Below are positions 27,002 through 37,300 of a stretch of DNA of 64,000 nt, piece by piece; within the stretch, counting starts at the first letter, position 1, and every line of letters starts with the position of its first letter. The translations under genes and the position numbers were made by a program. This stretch comes from Nonomuraea montanisoli (GTDB lineage: Bacteria; Actinomycetota; Actinomycetes; Streptosporangiales; Streptosporangiaceae): assembly GCF_013363975.1 (NCBI RefSeq), contig NZ_JABWGN010000014.1:186001-250000 (forward strand). The letters are read 5' to 3'. Below the pieces are notes generated by a model. That model saw only the letters and a list, made by a program, of their open reading frames with translations. It searched no databases and was not told where the DNA came from.

Positions 27002-27943
27002 GTGAAAAACGGACACGGTGCTGTGCGGCAACTGCGCTACCTGCCTGCCGTCGGATCGGCGTACGGGGTGGAGGTGCTCAGTTTCGCCGCGCTGCGCTCG
27101 ATGGACGGCGACCGCCGTCGCATACAGCCGCAACGCCCCGACTTCCACGTGTTCGCCCTGGTCGGCTCCGGGACCGGGAGCCACGAGGCGGACTTCCACG
27201 GCTACCGGCTGGAGGAAGGCAGTGCCGTGTGGATCCGGCCGGGGATGGTGCACCGCTGGAGCGACATCGACGCCTGCGACGGCCCGCTGGTCCTCTTCCG
27301 GCCCGGCTTCCTCCCCGGCCTCACAGCGTCGGAGGCCGGCACGCCGGCGTGCTGGCACCTGGATCGGCAGCGGCTGTCCCTCGCCCTGCTCGCCGCCGAC
27401 CACCTCGATCGCGAGCACGGCGCATCAGTACGAACACCGCGCCTGGCGTCACCCGCCCTGCTGTCCCACCTGCTGGCGGCGCTGATCCTGCGCGCACTCC
27501 CCGACACCCCGGTCCCGGCCGGCGCGACGACCTCCCATGACCGACGTACGGCCGTGTTCCGCGCCTATCGGGACGCCGTCGAGGAGCGCTTCACCGACTG
27601 GCACCACGTGGCCGACTACGCCCGGCACCTGGGCCATGACGTGCGCACACTCACCCGCGCGACGCGCGCCGCCACCGGCACGGGCGCCAAGACCTTCCTC
27701 GACCAGCGCATCCTGCTGGAAGCCAGAAGACTGCTGGCCCACACCGACCTGCCGGTCAGCGGCTGCGCCCGGCGGCTCGGCTTCCGGGACGTCGGCAACT
27801 TCACCACGTTCTTCCGGCGCCAGGCCGACATGCCTCCCGCCACCTGGCGCGCCATGTACAGCAGCCCCGGCTCCCTTGAGAGCGCGTCCGCGGCCCCAGG
27901 GGAAGGCATCCCCTACGAAAGTCGCCCGACCCCCTCCCGATGA
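27002..27943 (+). CDS. AraC-family transcriptional regulator
   Basis: This is a 313-aa regulator with an N-terminal cupin sensor (EADFHGYRLEEGSAVWIRPGM, about residues 60-85). The C-terminal double HTH has the usual landmarks: RILLEARRLLAHTDLPVSGCARRLGFRDVGNFTTFFRRQ (about 230-275). GTG 27002 has AAAGGAG ten bases upstream. It is divergent from the alpha/beta hydrolase, which it may control. Confidence 0.93.
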   Translation: MKNGHGAVRQLRYLPAVGSAYGVEVLSFAALRSMDGDRRRIQPQRPDFHVFALVGSGTGSHEADFHGYRLEEGSAVWIRPGMVHRWSDIDACDGPLVLFRPGFLPGLTASEAGTPACWHLDRQRLSLALLAADHLDREHGASVRTPRLASPALLSHLLAALILRALPDTPVPAGATTSHDRRTAVFRAYRDAVEERFTDWHHVADYARHLGHDVRTLTRATRAATGTGAKTFLDQRILLEARRLLAHTDLPVSGCARRLGFRDVGNFTTFFRRQADMPPATWRAMYSSPGSLESASAAPGEGIPYESRPTPSR

Positions 27944-27982
27944 CCGATCCGCCGGGAGAGGACCGGGTCATAGTGTCCGATC

Positions 27983-28204
27983 ATGCGCAAAGCCATCCAG
28001 GTGACCGGTCTGATCCTGCTGCTCCAGGGCGTCAGCGGCGCCATCGACCATCTGGCCGTCCAGCCGTTCATGGGGGTGTTCCTCAACTTCTTCAACCGGG
28101 TGATCGTGCCCCGCGTGGAGATCCTGGCGGCCCAGCCGCTGTTCGCCAACCTCGCCCTGGCGGTGCTCGGCCTCGTGCTGATCATCGCGGCGGCCCGCTC
28201 GTAG
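27983..28204 (+). CDS. Small two-helix membrane protein
   Basis: This is a 73-aa hydrophobic protein of unknown function. It has two probable membrane helices (about residues 5-25 and 54-71) joined by an amphipathic stretch with FNRVIVPRVEIL. The start has no ribosome site but TAGTGT (27971-27976) lies six bases upstream, so the mRNA is probably leaderless. I do not recognise the family. It is short, but codon use and the promoter spacing support a real gene. Confidence 0.65.
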   Translation: MRKAIQVTGLILLLQGVSGAIDHLAVQPFMGVFLNFFNRVIVPRVEILAAQPLFANLALAVLGLVLIIAAARS

Positions 28205-28247
28205 GCCCTGTCAGGTGTCGATGACTGAGCCTCCGCGGGCGGCGGGA

Positions 28248-28720
28248 TCACGTGACGGGGTCCCGGAGCCAGATCCGGATCGAGGCGACATCGAGGGTGC
28301 CCTGGTAGATGCGCTCACGCTTGTCGAAGCGGGTAGCCACGGCCCGATGCCGGCGGAGCTTGTCGACGCAGCGCTCGACGATGTTGCGCTCCTTGTACCG
28401 CTCAGCGTCGAAGTCGGGCGGGCGGCCTGCCTTGTCGCCCATCGCGCGGGCGGCCCGCTTGCGCGGCCTGCCCAGCCCGCGCCGCCGGATGCGGATGGAC
28501 TCCATCAGGGGGATGAAGCGGGGCGAGTCGCCGTGCCGGCCGGGGCTTTTGACGGGATGCCGAGGGCCGGGGCATACCGCGCCCTCGGCCTCATCGCACC
28601 CCGCCCCGGTCCCACCCAGTGACCAGCGGCGATGCCGGTTGCAGGCCGTCTTCCACGTCCCGCACAAGGGCGGCAGGTCCTGCCGGGGAACGCCGGTACG
28701 CGTCCGGCGGTAGATCCGCC
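28248..28720 (-). pseudogene. IS5-family transposase remnant (left, inverted)
   Basis: Translated pieces match an IS5-type transposase in order but in shifted frames: an N-terminal CGTWKTACNRHRRWSLGGTG, then FIPLMESIRIRRRGLGRPRKR, AMGDKAG, and the C-terminal KERNIVERCVDKLRRHR, ATRFDK and YQGTLDVASI. The central part with the first catalytic Asp is missing, and a long open frame joins the residues by deletion. About 117 bp of the C-terminal end (28246-28364) recurs inverted at 29374-29490. Confidence 0.8.
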
Positions 28721-28769
28721 CAGTTGATCAACACGAGTCGCCTTGATCGACGGGGCGGCTCGAGATCGG

Positions 28770-29237
28770 TCATCGTGAGTCGACGGTGGCTCTCAGGATG
28801 GGAAGCGATCGGCCAGGAGCGACTTCTCGTTCCCCGACACGCTCGGCCCCCATCCGCAGGTAGAACGCTTCGGCGTGCGGGTCGGACTCGATGGTCAAGG
28901 TATGGAAGCCGGCGCCACGCGCCGATTCGACGGCGTGCTCCCAGAGCGTACGCCCCAGACCGGTACCGATGACCTCGGGTTCGAGGAAGAGGTCTGCCAG
29001 TTCGCCGTGCGGGGGTTCGCCAGAGATCTGGTAGTAACCCGCCAGCGCGCAGTCCCGCTCCGCGACGACGACACGACCGTCACGGATGGCGGCGGAACTG
29101 ATCGACAGCATCTCCGCCATCCGGTCCAGCATCGCCTGCGGATAACCCCAATACGCCTTCGAACGCCGAGTTAGCGCGGTGAGCGCATCCGCTTCGCCCG
29201 GCTCGGCGGCGCGCAATATGATCTTGTTCACCGCCAC
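28770..29237 (-). CDS. GNAT N-acetyltransferase
   Basis: This is a 155-aa acetyl-CoA-dependent acetyltransferase. The acetyl-CoA loop reads VIGTGLGRTLWEHA, following the beta strand HGELADLFLEPE, and FYLRMGAERVG is motif B. GTG 29237 is chosen because AAGGGGG lies seven bases upstream; longer frames to 29417 run into transposase remnant DNA. The gene lies between two inverted IS5 fragments and could have been moved by them. The substrate is unknown. Confidence 0.85.
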   Translation of the reverse strand: MAVNKIILRAAEPGEADALTALTRRSKAYWGYPQAMLDRMAEMLSISSAAIRDGRVVVAERDCALAGYYQISGEPPHGELADLFLEPEVIGTGLGRTLWEHAVESARGAGFHTLTIESDPHAEAFYLRMGAERVGEREVAPGRSLPILRATVDSR

Positions 29238-29319
29238 AGTATCGCCCCCCTTGTCCATCCGAGGCGAAGGATTATCAGGCCGCCGCGCCGGGTGAGGTCC
29301 ACGGCGTCGGCCACGATCA

Positions 29320-29490
29320 CTGGGGTACGGCGTGTCGCCTGCTGAAACGCGAGGCGATCTCGATCGCCATCGCGACCGTCTCCGCCGGCATCGGGCCAGG
29401 GCTACCCGCTTCGACAAGCGCGCGCATCTACCGAGGCACCCTCGATCTCGCCTCGATCCGGATCTCGCTCCGGGACCCCATCACATGATC
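29320..29490 (+). pseudogene. IS5-family transposase remnant (right)
   Basis: Only the C-terminal end of an IS5-type transposase remains, with a frameshift: DRLRRHRARATRFDK, then a shift in the segment matching YQGTLDVASI. The last 117 bp (29374-29490) are an imperfect inverted copy of 28246-28364. Confidence 0.75.
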
Positions 29491-29551
29491 ACGGGACACG
29501 ACCTGCGCTGCAGGGCGCGGAGGATCTGCCGGCCTCTTTCGCACGAGAGGA

Positions 29552-30031
29552 TCACGGACTCCTGGAGCGAGGCCGGACACGATGGTCATGACTCGCCCGT
29601 TCAGGCTCCCCGGGCATCATCGGCAGCACCGGCTGGGAGCCATCCAGCACCTGGACCTGCGTCTTTTCATCCGCGCACAGCACCAGCGCCCGCTCTGGCG
29701 GATTCAGACACAGCCCCACGATGTCACGGACCTTGTCCACGAACTGCGGATCGGCCGGCAGCTTGAAAGTCTCCTGCTTGTGCGGCTTGAGACCGAACGC
29801 CCGCCAGATCCGCGAGACCGCCGTCTGTGACATGCCGGCCGCCGCCGCCATCGACCGGGTCGACCAGTGCGTGGCATCGACGGGCTTGGTCTCCAGGGTC
29901 TTGACGACCACCGCCTCGACCGCCTCACCGGTGATCTTCCTCGGCGCTCCGGGGCGCGGTCCATCGGCCGGCCCTTCCAGCCCCGACTCGATGAACCGCG
30001 CCCGCACGTACCGCCTTCCGGACACCGTCAA
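29552..30031 (-). pseudogene. IS630-family transposase fragment
   Basis: An open frame of 159 codons matches the middle of an IS630-type transposase: GAPRKITGEAVEAVVVKTLE, THWSTRSMAAAAGMSQ, VSRIWRAFGLKPHKQ, and VLCADEKTQVQ with the first catalytic Asp of the DDE triad. The N-terminal HTH start and everything after PMMPGEPERASHD (including the later catalytic residues) are missing, so it cannot be active. Confidence 0.85.
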
Positions 30032-30050
30032 GCCCTGCGGTGGTCGCCGA

Positions 30051-30470
30051 TCACGAGCCGGACTCCGGTCGGAGTGGTGTCAGCACACGATCGTCGACGT
30101 CGTTCAGCGCTCTCCGCACGGCGCCGAGTGCGACGGCCGTGTCGCCGAGGGCTGACAGCGCGAGCCGGGGCTCCACCAGGGTGCGCGGACGCAGATGCCG
30201 TTCGACGGCGGCCAGCAGCTGATCGCCCGCCCGGGACAACCCGCCGCCGATCACGACCAGGTCGGGATCCAGGATGAGGTACACGGCGGCCAGGCCGCGG
30301 GCCAAGCGCGCACAGATCGTGTCGATGATCGTCTTCGCCAGTGCGCTACCCGCGGCCGCGGCCTCGAACAGGGCCGCCGGCAGCGCATCCTGTGTGCTAG
30401 CCGCGATGCCGTGAGCAGATGATCCGACGCTGATGATGTGATGGCCGTGCCTCCTTTCGTCCCTACAGCA
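30051..30470 (-). pseudogene. ROK-family sugar kinase/regulator, C-terminal fragment
   Basis: About 130 codons match the C-terminal part of ROK (NagC/glucokinase-type) proteins: GSALAKTIIDTICARLARGL, YLILDPDLVVIGGGLSRAGD and the terminal LGDTAVALGAVRRAL. The ATP-binding and sugar-binding N-terminal regions and the cysteine zinc motif are absent. The open frame extends upstream to 30629 with unrelated sequence. It adjoins the IS630 fragment, so it was probably truncated by insertion and rearrangement. Confidence 0.75.
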
Positions 30471-30612
30471 AGGCGAAGCACGGCCACATGGGACAGCGCC
30501 GATGCTCCCCCGGTATAGCGGACTGGGGACCATCTCCCCGAAGTACGGGTGGATCATCTCTGGTCCACTATGCCGGTGTCTCTTCCGAAGGCGCGCATGC
30601 TGGTGGCACTCA

Positions 30613-31404
30613 TCAGGAGGTGAGCACATTGACCAGTGTCCTGCGGTTACGCAACAGCCAGCGGGCCGACCGCGCCCGCCACGCCATCGCCCACAGCCCG
30701 ACGTGGTGGGAGGTCATGTCGGGGGTGACGCGCGCGTCGTCGGCCTCCCAGGCGATCTCCGAGACGACGAACTCCACCATCAGCTCGAACATCCTGGCCC
30801 GGTCTGCCCGGGGCAGGCCATAGGCGTCGACCATGGCCCGCATCTGCCCGGCCCGCTCGGCGAGTGGGGGCAACCCCTCCAGCTCCGCCACGATGTCGTC
30901 GTGCAGCTTGGCGTTGAGCCAGCATGCCTGCGCCAACTCGACCAATGGGTCGGTCGGCCCGGCGAACTCCCAGTCGATCAGCGCGACCGGAAGGCCGTCG
31001 CGGGCGACGATGTTCCACGGTGCGGTGTCGCAGTGGCTGATGATCCGCCGTCCCTCACCGACCTCGCGCCCGTGCCACGGGAACCAGATGGCGTCTCTGG
31101 GGGGCGTGAACGTGCCAACCGCGTCGTGCAGATCTCTGATCAGGCGGCCCACGGCCGCCGCACCTTCGAGGGACCAGCCGCCGGGATGGGCGAACTCGCC
31201 CTCGATGTAGGTCAGCGTCTCCCTGCCTTCGGCATCGTATCCAGCCCCTACCAGGCGAGGAGCCGCGGGGAAACCCACCTCTTCGAGGTGGTTGAGCAGC
31301 GCATGCACGGCAGGCGTCCACGGCCCCGAATCACGCACCACGACATCGCCGCGACGGTGAACAGCGCTTCGCCCGATCCCCGTGGTCAGCTCGATCTCCG
31401 TCAC
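30613..31404 (-). CDS. Aminoglycoside phosphotransferase-like kinase (APH/ChoK fold)
   Basis: This is a 263-aa kinase-like protein. The Brenner motif is HCDTAPWNIV, near residue 129, with the catalytic Asp and metal-binding Asn. It is followed by LIDWEFAGPTDPLVELA, whose Asp stands in the DFG position. The glycine-rich nucleotide loop is weak, as in many members. It is the only apparently intact gene among IS remnants and could be cargo. A resistance role is possible but not shown; many homologues phosphorylate small metabolites. Confidence 0.82.
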   Translation of the reverse strand: MTEIELTTGIGRSAVHRRGDVVVRDSGPWTPAVHALLNHLEEVGFPAAPRLVGAGYDAEGRETLTYIEGEFAHPGGWSLEGAAAVGRLIRDLHDAVGTFTPPRDAIWFPWHGREVGEGRRIISHCDTAPWNIVARDGLPVALIDWEFAGPTDPLVELAQACWLNAKLHDDIVAELEGLPPLAERAGQMRAMVDAYGLPRADRARMFELMVEFVVSEIAWEADDARVTPDMTSHHVGLWAMAWRARSARWLLRNRRTLVNVLTS

Positions 31405-31583
31405 GGCTCCATGCTCACAGCCGCGTCAACCCGATTAAGTCGTCAAGAACCGATCCACCGAACCATCGTCCGACCTGCCCCGCCACCGTCCTGATCAGGC
31501 CGCGATCCTTCTCTCGGGCCGTATCCTCCAGCGTCCCCCGGCCCCTTCGCTGCCATCCTGACCCGCGTGCGTGGTCCTGCCTA

Positions 31584-32412
31584 GGACCTGTTTTGTGGAT
31601 CTCATGTGAGCCGTAGCAGCAGGCAGGCGATGGTGACACCTGCCTGGTAGCGAACAACGAGCTCGTTGTAGCGGGTGGCGATGCCTTTGAAACTGCTTGA
31701 GCCGGTTGAAGCACCGTTCGACAACGCTGCGACGCTTGTAGCGGGCCGGGTCGAACGCGCAGCGCCGATGGCCTCGACGAGCTCGCCCGGCCAGTTGGTC
31801 GGCGCGTTCAGGAATGGTCGCGCCGATGCCCCTCCGGTGCAGATAGGCGCGGATGGCCTGGGCGCTGTAGCCCTTGTCCGCGATGACGTGCTGCGGTCGG
31901 GTGCGGGGCCGGCCGCGGCCGAGCCGAGGGATGCGAAGGGCTGCCATCTCGCGGGTGAACTGGGTGCAGTCGTTGATGTTGCCGCCAGTGAGGACGAAGG
32001 CCAGCGGCAGACCGCGCCCGTCGGTGGCCAGGTGAAGCTTGGTAGACAATCCACCGCCCCGAGCGCCCGAGCGTTCGAGCGCCTGACCGCCTGAACCACC
32101 ACGCCCACCGCATCGTTATGAGCCTGGACGTGCCAAGCAGCCGTTTCCATGTCCCGTCCCCTGACCAGCGGCGGAATCGCTGGTAGATCGTCTGCCAGGA
32201 GCTGTACCGTTCCGGGATGTCTCGTCAGTCGGTGCCGGTGCGGATCTTCCAGATGATGCCGTTGAGCACCTGTCGGTGATCCCGCCAGCGGCCACCGCGC
32301 CCCGGGTTGGCCGGCAGCAGCGGCACTCATCGAGCCCCACCCGAGCTCACCGCGCTGCTCGAATCGGCGAATCAGAAGGCGGGCGCACCTCCCCGATCCG
32401 CAAAACACTGCC
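31584..32412 (-). mobile_element. Dead IS5-family (IS427-like) insertion sequence
   Basis: An element of about 829 bp has imperfect terminal inverted repeats: GGACCTGTTTTGTGGATC at 31584-31601 and, inverted, GATCCGCAAAACACTGCC at 32395-32412. The transposase runs on the minus strand in broken frames. The N-terminal PLLPANPGRGGRWRDHRQV is followed by WKIRTGTD, then a TGA (32225-32227) where Trp is conserved, RDIPERYSSW and RRWSGDGTW. After an internal deletion come LSTKLHLATDGRGLPLAFVL, VIADKGYSAQAIRAYL, a frameshift after NRLKQ, and FKGIATRYNELVVRYQ. The nonsense codon, shifts and deletion make it inactive. No clear target duplication is visible. Confidence 0.8.
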
Positions 32413-32836
32413 TGGGCGCGCTTCCCCGCGTTCAAAGAATGAGCGGGACGATGGCGGTGTGTGCGCCTGGGATATCGGGGCGGCCGTCGGTAACGAGACG
32501 GATTCAGAGATTGGCCTTGATGATCTTGACGGTGGCAGTGTCCAGGGGCACCGCGGTCGGTCCCGGGAATGGCCAGTCGAGGAGGCGGTGCATCGCGGGG
32601 TCGTTGGCTGCGGTGAAAGGCACCGGCGAGGCTGCGATGCGATCGGCACGATGGCCGAGGCTTGGTGTCCCAGAGCTGGTCGAGGATAGGCACGACGAAG
32701 ACGGCGAGGACTTGGGCGAGAGTCCTCCGCCGGCCAGGAACGCCACCGGGTCTCTGGTGTTCGCTGGTCCCTCGCATCAGCGAACACCCAGACCCCGAAT
32801 CGGGTTTTCCGTCGTTGTCATGTGCGAGGGCGGAAC
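32413..32836. other. Intergenic stretch without a recognisable gene
   Basis: Open frames exist on both strands but none has a ribosome site, family motif or consistent codon use. It lies between a dead IS and a dispersed repeat and probably holds decayed sequence. Confidence 0.5.
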
Positions 32837-32970
32837 CCGTCGAGACGGCCACGGCTCGGGGGTCCGGGGGCCGGAGGCCACCGGCAAGGGGGTGTGGGGG
32901 AGCTCGGCTCCCCCACTGTCACAGCCCGAGCCCCGTCGCGCGAAGCGCGCCTCTGTGAGGACCTTGCCTT
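32837..32970 (+). repeat. Dispersed multi-hairpin element, copy A
   Basis: This copy of the five-member family spans CCCGTCGAG to ACCTTGCCTT. It keeps the GTGGGGGAGC-tcg-GCTCCCCCAC hairpin and the CGCGC-gaa-GCGCG hairpin. The CCGGGGGCC stem has one mismatch (GGCCACCGG). It is diverged in the first 40 bases compared with copies C and E. It lies just beyond the 3' end of the NicO gene. Confidence 0.88.
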
Positions 32971-33024
32971 GCGGCCCTGCGCACTTGTGGCACTGGCATA
33001 CTCGTGGCTCCGCACAGGGGGGCG

Positions 33025-34311
33025 TCAGGGGGAAGCCAGGGCCACGGCCGCCAGGGCTGAGGCGGTCAGGCCGCCTGCTGTCACCAGGGCGGCGGCGACC
33101 AGTGGCAGGCGCCCGATCCACCGCCGTAGCCGCGGAGTTCCCGCCACGTTCAGCAACGCCTTCCTGCCCCGCAGTACGGCGACGCCGACTCCCGTGAGGG
33201 TGCCCGCCATCCCCACGCCGAAGGCCGCCACCATGGCGAGAGCGAACCCGGCTCTTCCGGTGAGCAAGCCGGTGAGCAGCAGCAGGAAGGCCGAGGGCGA
33301 GGGCAGCAGCCCGCCGGAGGCGCCCATCATCACGATGCCACGCCACGTCAGCAACGCATCCACGTCTCCGTGCCCATGCCCGTGACCGTGCCCATGCCCG
33401 TGGCCGTGCCCATGCCCGTGGCCGTGACCGTGGGTGGGCCAGAGGCGGACGTGGCGGCGCAGGAGGCCGATGCCGACCCCGAGCACGACGAGTGCCCCTC
33501 CCAGCTGCAGCCACCGTGTCACCACCCCCAGGGAGGGCCCGCTGTCCATGGCGAGCCACCAGCCGACCGCCAGCACGGCGACCGACACGGTGTGCATGGC
33601 CGCCACGACCACCCCCAGCAGCACCGCGTCCCGGGTCCTGCCGTTGCCGCCCACCAGGTATCCAGCCGTCAGGGTCTTGCCGTGCCCGGGTGCGCAGGCG
33701 TGCGCCGCGCCGGCCACCAGCGCGACCAGCAGCGCCAGCGGCAGCACCACATCGCTGTCCACCAGGGAGGACAGCTCGGCCGTCCAAACGGCGGACGCGC
33801 TCAGCGGCCGGGGAGCGGTGCCCGTACCGTCGAGCGGCCCGGGAGCGGTCCCCGTACCGTCGAAACGCAGCACGTGCGCGGGCGCGGCCGCCGTGTGCAG
33901 GGCGCCCCCGCCGCTCGGCGTCGTGGACACCGTCCGATAGGCCGGGTCCAGGTCGGTGAGGGTGGTGATGGTGAGCGTGACGGCGCGGACCGCGGCCGGG
34001 CACCGGAAACGGAGGACCGCTCCGGAGCCGGCGAGGTCCCGCACCGCCCCCAGCCGGCAGGTTCTCCCGTCCTGCGACACCGCGATGTGCTCACCGAGAT
34101 AGCCGCCCACCGGTTGAGCGAGCCGCGCCAGGTCGTCGGCGGCGGCCGACCAGGTCACCTCGACCGTGTCGCCGCTCGCGGTCACCTTCGCCGCGAGCGG
34201 CGGGCCGAAGGGGTGTGCCCACCCCGGGCCCGCCGCTCCCAGCAGGGTCAGCGCCGCCAGTCCCGCGACTGCGAGCAGGCGGGCCAGACCCCGTGCCGTG
34301 GTCCCGATCAC
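33025..34311 (-). CDS. NicO/RcnA-family nickel/cobalt exporter
   Basis: This is a 428-aa polytopic metal transporter. A signal peptide and an extracytoplasmic domain (about 1-165, starting AHPFGPPLAAKVTAS) are followed by membrane helices carrying HACAPGHGKTLTAGYLVGG (about 220-240), the NicO signature with His and Asp-like ligands. A (His-Gly)n loop of about 12 repeats near residue 310 probably binds metal, and GASGGLLPSPSA is a second conserved loop. The start is GTG 34311, overlapping the upstream stop codon (GTGA), so translation is coupled to the phosphoesterase gene. A tandem duplication near 33816-33868 repeats GTGTAPxPL in the extracytoplasmic domain. It probably exports Ni/Co or Cu. 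Confidence 0.88.
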   Translation of the reverse strand: MIGTTARGLARLLAVAGLAALTLLGAAGPGWAHPFGPPLAAKVTASGDTVEVTWSAAADDLARLAQPVGGYLGEHIAVSQDGRTCRLGAVRDLAGSGAVLRFRCPAAVRAVTLTITTLTDLDPAYRTVSTTPSGGGALHTAAAPAHVLRFDGTGTAPGPLDGTGTAPRPLSASAVWTAELSSLVDSDVVLPLALLVALVAGAAHACAPGHGKTLTAGYLVGGNGRTRDAVLLGVVVAAMHTVSVAVLAVGWWLAMDSGPSLGVVTRWLQLGGALVVLGVGIGLLRRHVRLWPTHGHGHGHGHGHGHGHGHGHGHGDVDALLTWRGIVMMGASGGLLPSPSAFLLLLTGLLTGRAGFALAMVAAFGVGMAGTLTGVGVAVLRGRKALLNVAGTPRLRRWIGRLPLVAAALVTAGGLTASALAAVALASP

Positions 34312-37300
34312 TGGCCGCGGATCCTCGTGGTCGCGAGCGCGTGGATCGAGCCGTCGTCGGTCAGCGCGTAGAGCATGGTCCCGCTCACCGACAGCGCGGA
34401 CGCCACGCCCGCGCCCAGGTTGTACTCGGCCAGCCTGCGGCCGCTCGCCCGGTCGAGCGCCACCACGCGCCCGTCCCAGGTCGTGGCATAGACGACGGTC
34501 TCGGTCGCCAGCGTGTGCATCGCCGGCGACCCGGGACCCGCCGCCGCGCAGCCGCCCGCGACCCGCCACTTGTCGTCCATCGGGCTCTCCCCCGGCAGGT
34601 ACCCCAGCGGCGTCTCCCAGACCGGCTTGTCGGGGGTCGCCGAGGCGGTGTCGTAGGCCCTGACCACGCCGTCGACACTGGCCACGTACGCCATCGCGCC
34701 CCTGGTCGCCGGGCTGGTCACCGGAGGCGGCCCGGGTTCACAGGCGCTCGCCGTTCCGAGCTTGGCCTGCCAGAGCACCTTCGCCCCCGCCTGAAGGTCG
34801 TGACCGCGCACGCCCGAGGAGGTCGCGGTCACCATCTGCGTGTCGGTGAAGGCGGGCGAGGACTGGGTGAACAGGTCGCCGCCGGTGTCCACCGAGGACT
34901 GCTGCTTGCAGCTGCCCAGGTCCATCGCGATCAGCGACTGGCTGGATCCCGAGTGCAGGTAGGCGGTGGTGGCGCCGGGCCTGCGTACGGCGACGCTGTG
35001 GAACTCGCCCCAGGCGGCGGGCGCGCCGAAGCCGCCGGGCAGCCTGGCGCCGGTCCTGGCGTCACGGCACACCACGGTGTCCCATGCCTGGTAGACCGCC
35101 ACAGAGCGGCCCGGCAGGTCGAAGACGCTCACCGGCCCACCGGCCCGGCCATAGCGACGCACGGTCTTGCCGGCGACGTGCTCGTCGTCGATCGTCTCCC
35201 ACGCCACCTTGCCGGTGGCCGCGTCGAGGGCGTAGACCCGGCCGACGCCGGTGGTGAGGTAGACCTTGCCGTCGTGGACGGTCGGGAAGGACTCCGCGTC
35301 GCCGTCCAGGTAGGTCCGCCACACCTCCGCACCGCTCAGCCCGTCGTAGGCCAGCATCATGCTGTACGGCGAGTCGAAGGCCTGCGAGGCGACGATCACC
35401 TTGCCGTCCCACACGGCCGCGCCGTTGAGGTGGAACTGCTCGCCGGTGCTGGCCGCCCAGCGCAGGCCGAGCCTGGCGCCCGGGTCGTCCTCGGCCGACG
35501 AGCGGGACTCCTCGCCGCCGCCCTGCCTGGTCCAGTCCCGGCCGAGCCGGGGCTGGTCGAGGCGGCCGTCCGCGACCACCTGGAACGTGGTCCTGACCGT
35601 CGGCCAGGCCTTGCCGGCGGTGTCGACCGCGACCATCTCCGCCGTGTACGTGCCCGGACGCAGCCCGGAGATCCGGGAGCTGACCCTGGTCCACGAGACG
35701 TGCGCCGTGGGGCACGGCTCCGCCGTACCGCCCGGCGGGGTGTAGCAGTTGACCCGGCCCGTGGGCCTGGTCTCGCGCCCGAACTTCAGGCGCCGGTCGT
35801 GCCGGACCACGTTGCCGTTCTTGAAGCGGATGGTCAGCTCGGCCGTCGCCGGGGTGCGGCCGTCGTCCTCGGCGTACAGCTCGACGGGGACGCCGGCCTT
35901 GGCCCCGTGGACGCTGCCCTCGGCGGGACTGACCAGCGCGACGTCGTCGTCGACCTCGAACTGGCGGTGGGTGCCCGCGATGTAGCCGGTGTCCTCGTTC
36001 TCCTTGGTGTCCGGGTCGTCGGTGATCCCGGCGAAGTCGAGGATCTTGTAGTCGGGCCTGGCGGCGTCGATGCCGTACACGCCCATGTTGTTGACCTCGA
36101 CCGACCTGGCGAACGCGCCGCGCCGGTACTCGGCCTGCTGGTTGTGGCCCGCCGCGAACATCCGCACGTCGTACTTGGCCAGCTCGTCGACGATCGGCTG
36201 CATGCCGGCGCCGGGACCCCAGCGGGTGAACAGCGAGCGGTGCGCGAAGACCAGCACCTGCTTGCCGGCCGCGTGCCTGCGCAGGTCCTCACGCAGCCAC
36301 GCGAGCTGCGGGGCCAGGCCGCTGGAGTCGTAGTTGTCCTCCAGCACGACGACGTGGCGCCCACCTCGGTCGAAGCTGTACCACTCGGGGCCCATGTTCC
36401 TGCGCCAGTACTCCAGGCTGCCGCCGTAGCCGACGGAGGTGGCGGCGCCGCCGATGTCGTGGTTGCCGATGACCGGATAGTACGGATGGCCGAGCTTGCC
36501 CTTGCGCAGTCCCTCGCGCAGGATGTCGTAGCCACCCTGGCGGCGAGGCTCGGCCGCGTAGTCGCTCACCGTGAGGTCGCCCGTGGTCATGGTCAGCGTG
36601 GCGCCGTGCACCTCGGCCATCGCCTCGACCTGCCCCTGCCAGCGCGGCAACGTGTTCCTGGCCTCGGCGTCGGAGCGGTTGCTCACCTCGACGTCGGAGA
36701 CCATCAGCCACTTCTCCTCGGGGTCGGCGGCGGCGGCGTCGGCGACCAGCGCGAAGTCCAGCCCCTTCACCGGCCCCTGCCCGCCGGGCACCTCCCGGAA
36801 GAACGCCGGCACGTAGTCGTCGCGCAGCACCGGCGTGTAGCCGTTCGGCGAGACGATGCTGACCAGGTCGGTCTCCCTGCGGTTGCGGTCGACGGTCATC
36901 GCGTAGCCGCCGTCGGCGCCGGTGGTCGCCCACTGCGCGCCGTCGGTGACGGACACGCCCGGCATGCCCTTCTCCCCGGCGTCCTTGACGCCGTCGCCGT
37001 CCCGGTCGGCGAAGACCGTCCCTTCGACGGCCACCTGGTCGGCGCCGCGACCGGCGAGGGTGAAGGTGACCGGCGGGCTCAACGGGTCGTAGCCGTCGTC
37101 GGCCAGGAAGTACGCCTTCCAGGTCCCCTCGCCGAGAGCGCCGCTGCCGAGCGTGACGGTGCCCGCGGCGAGCGGCGCGTACACCCAGGACTTCGACGCG
37201 ACGTCGCCGGGCTTGTCGTCCGGGCCGTACAGGCCCACCCAGTTGCGGGGGCCCGGCTTGTCGGTGGTGTAGCGGAAGGTGAGCGGGTCGCCGACCTTCG

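Noticed and set aside
28591..28773. A separate small protein upstream of the left IS5 fragment
   Set aside because: Its translation gives the N-terminal transposase region in a shifted frame, so it belongs to the relic.
30051..30629. A complete ROK gene
   Set aside because: The upstream part of the open frame has no ROK similarity, and the kinase motifs and zinc cysteines are missing.
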